Source: Desulfocapsa sp.
GTDB lineage: Bacteria; Desulfobacterota; Desulfobulbia; Desulfobulbales; Desulfocapsaceae
Length of the DNA: 38,944 bases
Reading direction: 5' to 3'
Assembly: GCA_029932055.1 (NCBI GenBank)
Contig: JAOZQU010000008.1
Location: 1-38,944, forward strand
Shown: positions 6,886 to 15,663 of the stretch, piece after piece
Layout: every line of letters begins with the position of its first letter
How positions within the stretch are numbered: the stretch's first letter is position 1
Program-made: the position numbers and the translations under genes
The notes under the pieces: model-generated
Seen by the model: only the letters and a program-made list of their open reading frames with translations
The model's database searches: none
What the model was told of the DNA's origin: nothing

Positions 6886-9297
6886 TCAATAAGTTTTTTC
6901 TTCCGGGGCAACGGGAAAAAAGAGTTTGAAAATCGTTCCCTCACCGTGCTTGCTCTCCACATGGATAGCACCGCCGATGCCCTGCATGATTCCATAGACC
7001 ATTGCCAGGCCAAGCCCAGAACCCTTGCCAATTTCCTTGGTGGTATAAAAGGGGTCAAACATTCTTTCCCGTACCTCCTCAGTCATACCTGTTCCTGTAT
7101 CCACCACTGTAAGCAGGACATATTCGCCTGCGTTAATTGTCAACTCTGATTGAAGTTGTTTTGTTTCTTTTTTCGGTATTAAGTTTGTGGAAATGGTTAT
7201 GGTACCACCACTGGGCATTGCATCACGTGCGTTGAGACACAGGTTGAGAATAATCTGCTGTAATTCTGTTGAATCACCTTTAATCAGGGGAAGGTCGTTT
7301 GCTTGATTGAGTTCTACCTGGATTGATTTCGGCAATGAACCTTGGACAAGAGAGAGGGAGTCGGCAATGATTGTGTTAAGCGATGTAGATGCGTTTATCG
7401 AGGGTTTACTCTGTCGGCTGAAGGCAAGCATTTTCTTCACAAGATCAGCTGCTCTGAGGGATGATTTTTCTATAATAGTGGTATAGTCTTGCAGTTTTGG
7501 GTTGTCAGACAGCCCTATCTGGAGCATGGCTGTATAGCCAAGAATCCCTGTCAGTATATTGTTGAAGTCATGGGCAATTCCACCCGCCATTGTCCCGACG
7601 GATTCTAGCTTTTGCGTCTGCAGCAGCTTTTTCTCCATATTTTTTTTATCCGTCAGATCCGTCACAATAGCCAGGCACCCTGAAAAGGAATCTTCGTGCT
7701 TAATGGGAACGCTACTTAAGAGTACTGTTTTGTCCTCCCCGGAGGCATCTTCTAACTGCACCTCTCTTTTTGATGCTTTTCCTTTTAAATTGTCTTCGAT
7801 ACTTTTCAGCAGAAGATCTTTATCATCTTTTTTCACCAACCGGGAAATATTCATACCTGTCAGTTCGCCATACCCAAGCATATCAATCAGCCGTTTGTTG
7901 GCAAATTGTATATTTCCTTCTTTGTTGAGTACCCATATTCCTTCATTAACATTTTCAACAATTTCTCTGTAACGCTCTTCCGATTTTCGTAACTGTTTAT
8001 ATAGGTTTGCATTGTCAAGGGCCATAGCAATATGGTTGGCAAAGCCCTTTAGGAAATTTTTATCCGTGTTATGAACAAAATCCTGGTTTTTGCTATTGTC
8101 TCCCACCATAATTCCGATTATTTCTCCCCGTACATTCAGGGGAACCAAAATAAAGGCTTTAGGGTGAAGGGTTTTTAATAATTGATTTTCGGGATTCAGT
8201 GATAGAGCATTAACATTTTCGACAAAAACCGGATCTTTACTGTGGGCACTTCTGGCAATGATGTTATCCATTTTATTCAATGGAATTTCATAGCCTTTAA
8301 ACTGAGCAATAAGCTTTTTATCGATTCCAACGGCATGAATAAGGGCCAGGCTCGAATTATCTTTGTTTGCCAGAAAGATACCGGCCCTATCCAGATCGGC
8401 AACGTCCACCAATTTTGAGACGATGACATCCAGAAGATCGTCCAGTTTCAAGGTGGATAAAATGGCCGAACTCGATTCCTGAAGAGTGGTCATTTCTGCT
8501 ACTTTTCTTTCCAGACGTCTGTTTAAGGTGTTTATATTTTGATATTTTTCCTTTAACAGCACCTTGTCACGTTCAAGCTCGCTGATGGTTTCCCGGATGA
8601 CCTTTCCTGGCGTAAGTACTTTGAATAAAAAAGATTTTATTCGGCTTGGAGGTTGCCATTTTAGGTGGTATTCGCAGTAATCGTCACCATCAAAATAGTT
8701 TTTGGTTTCAATCAGCTCGGCTGGTGGGCATTCCCAAATAGTGGGGATAGCTTGGTAAATTCCTTTGTTATAAAAACAAAAATCTCTGTTCAGCGGGATA
8801 TCCTTGTTCCAATGTAGCCTGATTATTGATGAAGTTTTAGTGAGATTGACAATCTCAACGGTCTTTGTCCTGTTGAAATGGTCATTTATTTTCTGCAGTT
8901 TTTTTATGACATGACCTGGATTGCCTAGGCTGTAAATGAAAATCTTTTGAATGTATCTATATCTGCGTTTCAGGACAGAATTAAAGCCAATATGATAGGC
9001 GGCATCTACATCATTTAATATGTTTTTTGCATTGGTAAAAAGTTTGATCATGAGACTGGAGGGAAGCCAGTTATTTGGATCTGACAAAAAAGCTTCAGGG
9101 TCTTGCACCCCCTTCATTTCCGGCATGAGTTGTTCATACAGCATGGGAAGCATCTCTGGTGCCCGCTCTTTCACATACTCAATAACAGCCAGAGAATTCA
9201 TACAATTAACGTGATGTTGCTCTTGGGGAAATGGAGAAGGACTAATGGAATTGGTCTGACATTCCGAGGAAGGTGTATGTAATATCGGTATGTTCAT
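6886..9297 (-). CDS. Sensor histidine kinase: novel N-terminal sensor (possibly V4R/HNOB-like) - coiled coil - GAF - PAS - HisKA - HATPase
   Basis: [23 protein letters not shown]-box, NLCLNARDAMPSGG N-box, DTGTGMTEEVRERMFDPFYTTKEIGKGSGLGLAMVYGI G-boxes; GAF and PAS (YREIVENVNEGIWVLNKEGNIQFAN). No receiver domain. Confidence 0.9.
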   Translation of the reverse strand: MNIPILHTPSSECQTNSISPSPFPQEQHHVNCMNSLAVIEYVKERAPEMLPMLYEQLMPEMKGVQDPEAFLSDPNNWLPSSLMIKLFTNAKNILNDVDAAYHIGFNSVLKRRYRYIQKIFIYSLGNPGHVIKKLQKINDHFNRTKTVEIVNLTKTSSIIRLHWNKDIPLNRDFCFYNKGIYQAIPTIWECPPAELIETKNYFDGDDYCEYHLKWQPPSRIKSFLFKVLTPGKVIRETISELERDKVLLKEKYQNINTLNRRLERKVAEMTTLQESSSAILSTLKLDDLLDVIVSKLVDVADLDRAGIFLANKDNSSLALIHAVGIDKKLIAQFKGYEIPLNKMDNIIARSAHSKDPVFVENVNALSLNPENQLLKTLHPKAFILVPLNVRGEIIGIMVGDNSKNQDFVHNTDKNFLKGFANHIAMALDNANLYKQLRKSEERYREIVENVNEGIWVLNKEGNIQFANKRLIDMLGYGELTGMNISRLVKKDDKDLLLKSIEDNLKGKASKREVQLEDASGEDKTVLLSSVPIKHEDSFSGCLAIVTDLTDKKNMEKKLLQTQKLESVGTMAGGIAHDFNNILTGILGYTAMLQIGLSDNPKLQDYTTIIEKSSLRAADLVKKMLAFSRQSKPSINASTSLNTIIADSLSLVQGSLPKSIQVELNQANDLPLIKGDSTELQQIILNLCLNARDAMPSGGTITISTNLIPKKETKQLQSELTINAGEYVLLTVVDTGTGMTEEVRERMFDPFYTTKEIGKGSGLGLAMVYGIMQGIGGAIHVESKHGEGTIFKLFFPVAPEEKTY

Positions 9298-9386
9298 CGG
9301 AAAATAATAATTGAAATCAATATTAAGGCGTCTACAATACTAAGTGTACGATCTCGGTAAACGGGAAAAAAGCCGGGACTTTTTTT

Positions 9387-9512
9387 AGTACCTTAGAAAT
9401 CATTTTAAGTGAAGGAAAACAATAGATAAGCACCCTAATACCGGTAATGAACGGTAAGCCAGTATAAGTACCAGGGTATAAACTCCAATTTTGAAATGAT
9501 TTCCAACGTACT
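9387..9512. repeat. Dispersed bulged-hairpin repeat, copy B
   Basis: AGTACCTTAGAAATCATTT...AAATGATTTCCAACGTACT imperfect inverted repeat; interior CCCTAATACCGGTAATGAACGGTAAGCCAGTATAAGT (9433-9469) matches the reverse complement of 37593-37630. Confidence 0.65.
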
Positions 9513-9638
9513 GAAATAATTGTTTAAGGCTGTACTGTTTCTAACATTCTGTAAATAGAGAAGTATGTGTATCTCTTTGTATTTTTGTGTGTTTTGTGAA
9601 ACAATAAATTAATGCGTGAACAGTTGATTTTTACAATA

Positions 9639-9653
9639 GTCTGCTGAGCAGAC
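9639..9653. repeat. 15-bp palindrome
   Basis: GTCTGCTGAGCAGAC perfect 7+1+7 palindrome in the intergenic region upstream of the acyltransferase gene. Confidence 0.5.
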
Positions 9654-9780
9654 AGAAAAGCAAAAAAATTACACAAATCGGCTATAGCGCTACATATTAC
9701 TATAAAGTACACGTTAATTAAGTCAACAAATAGCGCTGAAGTAGCCTATTTATTAATTATTCAGTATAGGAGAATATCTC

Positions 9781-10767
9781 GTGAAAATGGCATCCCACTT
9801 TCCAAGTATCGGACTCAGTCAATTTTTTCAACTTCCACTTAACGTCTGGATAACTCGTACCAGTCCACTCTCAATTCTAAGATTATATCTTTATTTACTT
9901 GGTGTTTTTTATTTTGTTCTGCAGGGAAAAGATAGGGTGAAGATTTTTTCTTCTCTGAATTTTATATTGCGGCACAGGCTGACCTTTGTACATTTCTGTA
10001 GAAACGTACTACAAGCCTTTGGTGGCATCTTTGAGCACTATCTTGAAAAATTATTAATGGGACATCGAAATTTTGCTCAAATGCAGAATTTTCTTGGTAA
10101 GAGACTCACGGTAGAAAACAGGCATGTTCTGGATCAGGCTGCCAAGCAGGGCAAAGGGGGGATCCTTGTTACCGGACATTTTGGAGCGGTTGAGTATCTT
10201 CCCCTAGCTCTTTCACTCAGCGGCTATAAAATTGCCATGATTGTAAAATTTAAAACTGAGGCATTGCGTAGACAGCTTATGAAAAGGGCAGCGGAATTGG
10301 ATATTATACTGATTGATGCTGAGCAGAATAAAGTGGTTTTCAAGGCTCTGGATGCTATCAAACAGGGACGACTCCTTATTACTGAATGCGATGAGTTTTC
10401 CAAGTGGATACGTCACAAGAGTGAAAAAGTATCTGTCTTTGGTAACCGTGTCTCGCGGGACAAAACCCTTGATCTCTTTTATCGTAAAGCCAAGGTTCCG
10501 GCAATGTTGGGGTTGATGAAGCGGCGAAATGGTGGTTATGTACTGTCGATTACTTCTTTGGCAAATGGTAGTGAGAAGGTATCACTTGCGAAAAAAGCCT
10601 GGGATTGTCTTGAAGAGCAGATACTTGCAGAGCCCTATCAGTGGTACCAGTGGAAAGACGCTGCTGTTGAGCTTGCCCCCTTTATTGAAAATGGAAGAAT
10701 GAATGAAAATTATCAACCTCAGGGTGTACCGGCTGAAGATACCGCTTTCGCTGGCAATTACTCATAA
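9781..10767 (+). CDS. LpxL/HtrB-like lysophospholipid acyltransferase family protein
   Basis: GGILVTGHFGAVEYLPLALSLSGYKIAMIVKFKTEALRRQLMKRAAELDIILIDAEQ...LLITECDEFSKW: HxxxxE-type acyltransferase motif. GTG start preceded by AGGAGA. Confidence 0.78.
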   Translation: MKMASHFPSIGLSQFFQLPLNVWITRTSPLSILRLYLYLLGVFYFVLQGKDRVKIFSSLNFILRHRLTFVHFCRNVLQAFGGIFEHYLEKLLMGHRNFAQMQNFLGKRLTVENRHVLDQAAKQGKGGILVTGHFGAVEYLPLALSLSGYKIAMIVKFKTEALRRQLMKRAAELDIILIDAEQNKVVFKALDAIKQGRLLITECDEFSKWIRHKSEKVSVFGNRVSRDKTLDLFYRKAKVPAMLGLMKRRNGGYVLSITSLANGSEKVSLAKKAWDCLEEQILAEPYQWYQWKDAAVELAPFIENGRMNENYQPQGVPAEDTAFAGNYS

Positions 10768-11836
10768 TCTCGCAAATATGCAGCAAAGCGAGGCAATTTT
10801 AGTCATCGCTGAATCTGATAATGGATTTACAGGCCTTGGTGAGGGCACTCCCCGGCAGTATGTTACAGAAGAATCATTGCCGGGATGTGTTGATGCTGCC
10901 ATTAAAATAGGCAGACAACTCACTAATAGAGAGTGGGATGATAGTTTCGGCTTAAATCAGCTTCTTGATTCTGTCTCCATGCAACCCCTGGTTCAGCAGA
11001 ATCCATCTGCCTGGTGTGCTGTGGAACTTGCCTGTCTTGATCTGTTTGCAACGAGCAGGCAGATTCCACTCTGGCGCCTTTTTGCCGACACTCCCGTCAA
11101 CGAATATTTTACCCATTCAGCAGTTATTCCGCTTTTATCCACCCGGAGCCTTGATACTTTTCTGCCAGTTATTAAATCCATGGATATGGAATTTGTGAAG
11201 GTTAAAGTGTCAACTCTTCAGGAAGGTATCAAATATGTCTCTTATATCAGGGCGGCCTTGGGGCCGAAACCGGATCTACGAATTGATGCCAACGGTGCTT
11301 TTTCAGCAAATACAGCCATAGAATTTATACATGCTGCAGATTCTATAGGGATAAGCAGTTTTGAGCAGCCGGTGGCCAAAGAAAATCTGGGAGGGTTGAA
11401 ACAGGTAACAGAGCTGGGAACAATTGCAACCATTGCTGATGAATCCATGTGCAATATGAGCGATATGGACAATCTTATCCGGAACCGGGGATGCTCTGGA
11501 TTTAACGTAAGGGTGTCAAAATGCGGTGGATTTAGAGAAAGCTTAAAGCTCTGGAAGCATGCCCTGAACAACGGCTTTTTCTGTCAGTTGGGATGTCATG
11601 TGGGGGAGACAGGGGTTCTTGCTGCTGCCGGCCGTCATTTAGCTGCTCTTTGCAGTAAGATCAGGTATCTTGAAGGAGGTTATGCTGGTTTTACTCTTGA
11701 GTCTGATATTTGCAATGAAGAAATAAGTTTTGGTTATCAGGGTAAAGCTGGACTGCTGGATGGTTCTGGGCTTGGCGTAACCATCAATAGTGAAGTACTT
11801 GATAAATGGGGAAAACTTGTCGGGGATCTATCCTGA
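10703..11836 (+). CDS. Enolase-superfamily protein (mandelate racemase/muconate lactonizing enzyme; dipeptide-epimerase-like)
   Basis: GLGEGTPRQYVTEE, FVKVKVS (KxK), LRIDANGAFSANTAIEF, FEQPV, ADESMCN, NVRVSKCGGFRES, GCHVGETGVLAAAGRHLA. Confidence 0.88.
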   Translation: MKIINLRVYRLKIPLSLAITHNLANMQQSEAILVIAESDNGFTGLGEGTPRQYVTEESLPGCVDAAIKIGRQLTNREWDDSFGLNQLLDSVSMQPLVQQNPSAWCAVELACLDLFATSRQIPLWRLFADTPVNEYFTHSAVIPLLSTRSLDTFLPVIKSMDMEFVKVKVSTLQEGIKYVSYIRAALGPKPDLRIDANGAFSANTAIEFIHAADSIGISSFEQPVAKENLGGLKQVTELGTIATIADESMCNMSDMDNLIRNRGCSGFNVRVSKCGGFRESLKLWKHALNNGFFCQLGCHVGETGVLAAAGRHLAALCSKIRYLEGGYAGFTLESDICNEEISFGYQGKAGLLDGSGLGVTINSEVLDKWGKLVGDLS

Positions 11837-11872
11837 CGCATAAACATGTGCATCCCCCTCTAAAATGTGAAT

Positions 11873-12370
11873 TTATTTTTCCAACATCTTCGGGTAGCTG
11901 AAAAAAACAAGGTCACCTTTTTTTTTCTTTACATCCTGCCAGGTATCAACCTCAAAATTCAGAACCACAATTCCGCAGGTCGGCACATTGAGTATACTCA
12001 GATTTCCAAGTATATTCGCAAGCACGGTAAAGCCGGTATTATGACCAACCATGATTGCCTGATCGTATCGGTCATCAAGAGAGTGGATACAGTCTATCAG
12101 CCCTTCAGGGCCGGCGTTGTATATTGCTTCCAGATACTCAATCCGCTTTTTGGGATAGTTAAGCTCTTTTGCCAAATGGAGAGCTGTTTTTCGGGCTCTT
12201 TTGGCTGGGCTGGACACGATCAGATCCGGGTGGATTTCATGGCTGACCAGGAGCTTGCCCATTCGTGGAGCATCTCTTTTTCCGCGTTTATTCAAGGGGC
12301 GATCAAAGTCGGCAAGGCTTGGATCCTTCCAGCTTGACTTGGCGTGGCGGCATATCAGGAGTTGCTTCAT
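11873..12370 (-). CDS. sixA: SixA-type phosphohistidine phosphatase
   Basis: LLICRHAKSSWKDPSLADFDRPLNKRGKRDAPRMGKLL, RHG motif; AIMVGHNTGFTVLANIL. Confidence 0.92.
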   Translation of the reverse strand: MKQLLICRHAKSSWKDPSLADFDRPLNKRGKRDAPRMGKLLVSHEIHPDLIVSSPAKRARKTALHLAKELNYPKKRIEYLEAIYNAGPEGLIDCIHSLDDRYDQAIMVGHNTGFTVLANILGNLSILNVPTCGIVVLNFEVDTWQDVKKKKGDLVFFSYPKMLEK

Positions 12371-13914
12371 TACTGCCTCGGTTGGTTGAACAGTTTGTTA
12401 AACAGGGCAACGTTTTTTTTGTTGCTGAACCGGTTAAAAGTTACGAAAAAATCTTTTCGTACCCGGTGCTGTTCATGGTAGAGATTGGTCAGCAGTCCAC
12501 CAATAGCCGTGGCAAGCTCAAAATTTTTGCGAGATCCAGGCCGCAAACCATCCAGATAGTTGTGCAGCATGTCCTGCTGCACGGAAAGGTCATTGAAAGT
12601 TCCAAGATTGTTTTGTAACTGTTTGAGTTGTTTGATGATCTTGTCCATGTCGTTTTTCGGGAAAAGGCAGGCGAAAAATTCCAGACTGTAGCGCAGCTTT
12701 TTTCCTTGGATACGAAGACGGTGCAGATTTTCGTCCGGAGTTGCCGGAGTGATCGCCATGCCGTCTTTCATGATTTTTTTATAGCGGCGAACGATAGTTT
12801 TCCGGGCAAGATCAATCACCGGCATCTCAGCATTGGCAGCAGCTGTACCATCCTTCTCCAGATAGTGTCGCCACTCATTTATGATTTGCTTGTAACGTGA
12901 GCCCTTGAGTGCTCTGGCCAGCTTTTTTTGTTCCTCATCCCGGCGCCTGGCAAGATCCGTGAAAAATGTATGCAGCGCTGTCTGCAGGGGAGGAGGCAGC
13001 CTGGACTTGTAATTTTCCTCATAGAGCAGGTAAACATCAAGGTCACGAGTGGGGCCGGTTATGCTGCCAAGGTGAGCAAATTCAGCCTTGAAATGGTCGG
13101 TAACTTCAGGAGGAAGAACATTTTTTATCTGAGTTAGGCCCGAACGGGTTCTGCGTATTGCAACCCGGAAATCATGGAGAAATTCCGAGTCAAGATCCTT
13201 GAGTATTCCCTCCTCATTACAAAGCATGGTGGCAAGCAGCTGTTTATAGATCATTACCGCCGCCTTCTTCGCTGTGAGGTTCGGATTCAGCTGAATAGAA
13301 AATTTTGAATTGTAATCACCTGGGGTGTGACCGGAGCTTCGCAGTCTTTCTTTAAAGTCATGCCGGGGAGAAGCTTGATCGACAATACCGTGGGAATGGA
13401 GGAGATTACGAATGGATTGTTTCTGTTTGTCATAGCCACGAATTTCCTGCAGTTTTACACTACGCAGGACGTTTTCTGTTCCATTTACCTGGTGACGCTC
13501 AAACAAAAGGATGCCAACGGTTTTGGCATCCTTGTTCAAGACACGGATTAGGGTTGTCTCTGATTCCAGGGTCGCCAGCGGTAATAATGCCCTGACGTCC
13601 AGTATTGACTCAAGCGAGGTGCGCAGCTGACCTGCAGGGAAATCCCAGGAGAAAATTTTTTGACCGGGACTTGGGCCGTTTGTCAATTCTATGGTTTCTT
13701 TACTGTCAGTCTGCGTCAGAAGCCACATGTCTGTCGAATGTTGAAGGTGAATGCCACGCCGGTGCAGTCGCCAGTCAAAGGTGTCAAAGTAGGTGAAGAT
13801 TCCCTCTTGCAGTTGTCCAACCTCAAAAGCAAATTTTGAAGCAATCACGTCCAGCAGCGAGTTAAAATTTATGGATTGGGGTATATACCAGATATTGTGC
13901 TCCCGTTCCTTCAT
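12370..13914 (-). CDS. CYTH-like + CHAD domain protein
   Basis: DSEFLHDFRVAIRRTRSGLTQIKNVLP and ENLHRLRIQGKKLRYSLEFFACLFP CHAD His/Arg/Lys helices; N-terminal CYTH-like segment. Overlaps the sixA start by 1 nt. Confidence 0.88.
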   Translation of the reverse strand: MKEREHNIWYIPQSINFNSLLDVIASKFAFEVGQLQEGIFTYFDTFDWRLHRRGIHLQHSTDMWLLTQTDSKETIELTNGPSPGQKIFSWDFPAGQLRTSLESILDVRALLPLATLESETTLIRVLNKDAKTVGILLFERHQVNGTENVLRSVKLQEIRGYDKQKQSIRNLLHSHGIVDQASPRHDFKERLRSSGHTPGDYNSKFSIQLNPNLTAKKAAVMIYKQLLATMLCNEEGILKDLDSEFLHDFRVAIRRTRSGLTQIKNVLPPEVTDHFKAEFAHLGSITGPTRDLDVYLLYEENYKSRLPPPLQTALHTFFTDLARRRDEEQKKLARALKGSRYKQIINEWRHYLEKDGTAAANAEMPVIDLARKTIVRRYKKIMKDGMAITPATPDENLHRLRIQGKKLRYSLEFFACLFPKNDMDKIIKQLKQLQNNLGTFNDLSVQQDMLHNYLDGLRPGSRKNFELATAIGGLLTNLYHEQHRVRKDFFVTFNRFSNKKNVALFNKLFNQPRQ

Positions 13915-14248
13915 TTAGTTTTCTCCTGATCGAATTTTCCGGAGTTCAGTCACACTCGTTTTTGATAGCGGCATATCAACGCTGCCGATTTCATATGATT
14001 TCAGCATTTGATCTTCTCGAATGAATTGATATTTACAGTCTGCAGTCGAACTCCAGATTGTAAATACAACAACTGGAAGGACAATAACATCTTTCTTTTA
14101 TTATTAGCTGATAAAAATCATTATTTTATAGAATTTTCAGACAAAGTAGTCTTACTAAGATTATAGAATGAGAATGATAAAGAATGATTTCGAATTTTAA
14201 TTTCCAGCGGCTTGGAATTCGCGGAACTTTTCGTAAATAAACTTAAAT

Positions 14249-14992
14249 ATGAAATTGAAAATAATAACCATGAAAAGTACATTGCAAATTCGACAAATAC
14301 TGTTGCTATGGCTCATTTTATCTGCGGTTGTTATGAGCGGTTGTAGCATTCGGGAAACGACCGAACAGCTGCAATCCAGGCTATATGAACAGCAACTGGA
14401 GGAGGAGAATAGAGAACTGATCCTGGAGGTGGAGAAACTGCAACAGAAATTGCTCAGAAAGCAGGCTGAAATCAATCAACTTGTGCTCTCCAGGCAACAC
14501 GTCACGCAAGAAGTTGTCCGTATTAAAGCAAAGTTACGGACTCACAGCAGTAAGGCAGGAACAGTTGCTAATATTGCTGAAGTAAGAGCTGTACTGAAAT
14601 CTGTTGCCGAAAAGCGATTAAATGATAAGCAGCAAAAATCCGTGCATGATACGGAACGGATAATCGCCATGAGCGTTGAAGCACTGGGAGAGGAAGATAT
14701 TGATAGTGCATTTCGCCTGTCAAATAGAGCGCAGCAACTGATTCAACCAATTCGGATATTGCAGCGGGATATAAAAGATGGATCAAAAGTCGCATTTATT
14801 GTTCCACAGACGATGAAAGTTCTAAAGAGCTGCAATGTCCGAATGGAGCCCGGTATGACAAAGGTACTGTTTACGTTGGAGAGAGCAACAGAGGTAAAGG
14901 CTCTGGCTTATGCTAAAAAGTGGATTCAGATTGAAACGGATGATAATCGGAACGGTTGGATATATTACCAGTTATTGGAAGTTGTACAGTAG
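14249..14992 (+). CDS. Lipoprotein with coiled coil and C-terminal SH3-like domain
   Basis: Signal peptide with lipobox LSAVVMSGC; LQSRLYEQQLEEENRELILEVEKLQQKLLRKQ coiled coil; VRMEPGMTKVLFTLERATEVKALAYAKKWIQIETDDNRNGWIYYQLLE SH3-type fold. Confidence 0.72.
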   Translation: MKLKIITMKSTLQIRQILLLWLILSAVVMSGCSIRETTEQLQSRLYEQQLEEENRELILEVEKLQQKLLRKQAEINQLVLSRQHVTQEVVRIKAKLRTHSSKAGTVANIAEVRAVLKSVAEKRLNDKQQKSVHDTERIIAMSVEALGEEDIDSAFRLSNRAQQLIQPIRILQRDIKDGSKVAFIVPQTMKVLKSCNVRMEPGMTKVLFTLERATEVKALAYAKKWIQIETDDNRNGWIYYQLLEVVQ

Positions 14993-15019
14993 CTGTCCCT
15001 TTTTGAAATGAGAAATAAC

Positions 15020-15478
15020 ATGAAAGAATTACGAAGAAAAGATCGTGCCATCGCGGAAGAGGAAGCAATGGCTTTATTAAACAAGGCAGAATATGGAGTA
15101 CTGTCAACAGTCGATGAAAGTGGACAACCCTATGGTGTTCCTCTGAATTATTGTGTCATTGGTCACTGTTTATATTTTCATTCTACTGTTGAAGGACACA
15201 AGATTGATAACATCAGGAAAAATTTATTAGTCTCGTTTTGTGTAGTTGGAAATACCGAGCTGTTAGCTGATCAATTTGGCACAAAGTATGAAAGTGTAAT
15301 AGTTTCAGGAAAGGTTGAAGAAGTATTTGATACAAATAAACAGATTGGTCTGGAAGGACTTCTGCATAAGTACTCGGCAGAGTTTTTTGACAAAGGGATA
15401 AAATATATTGAAAGCTTAAGAGAAAAAACCAGAGTGTTCAAGATTAGCATTAATACGTTAACCGGGAAGGCGCGTTAG
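15020..15478 (+). CDS. Pyridoxamine 5'-phosphate oxidase-like FMN-binding protein (NimA-like)
   Basis: EEAMALLNKAEYGVLSTVDESGQPYGVPLNYCVIGHCLYFHSTVEGHKIDNIRKNLLVSFCVVG. ORF from 15008; ATG at 15020 likely. Confidence 0.86.
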   Translation: MKELRRKDRAIAEEEAMALLNKAEYGVLSTVDESGQPYGVPLNYCVIGHCLYFHSTVEGHKIDNIRKNLLVSFCVVGNTELLADQFGTKYESVIVSGKVEEVFDTNKQIGLEGLLHKYSAEFFDKGIKYIESLREKTRVFKISINTLTGKAR

Positions 15479-15491
15479 TAAATATTCGGCT

Positions 15492-15574
15492 AGCACCCCA
15501 TTTTCATCCGATTCGCCTTAATCACATATGACTCAATATAGTTCTTAAGGCGACTCGAACGAACTTGGGGCACT
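15492..15574. repeat. Imperfect 30-bp-arm inverted repeat (hairpin element)
   Basis: AGCACCCCATTTTCATCCGATTCGCCTTAA versus reverse complement of TTAAGGCGACTCGAACGAACTTGGGGCACT (AGTGCCCCAAGTTCGTTCGAGTCGCCTTAA). Confidence 0.65.
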
Positions 15575-15663
15575 ATCCAAATATTTACAAATGATGGGTT
15601 CTAGCACTAATTTAGCTCTAACCCTAATGCTTATGTGTTTTAAGTAGTAGACGGAAGTAATTC

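Noticed and set aside
15480-15585. AAATATT direct repeats around the 15492-15574 hairpin as a target-site duplication
   Set aside because: AT-rich 7-mer not abutting the inverted-repeat ends symmetrically; not strong enough to claim transposition.
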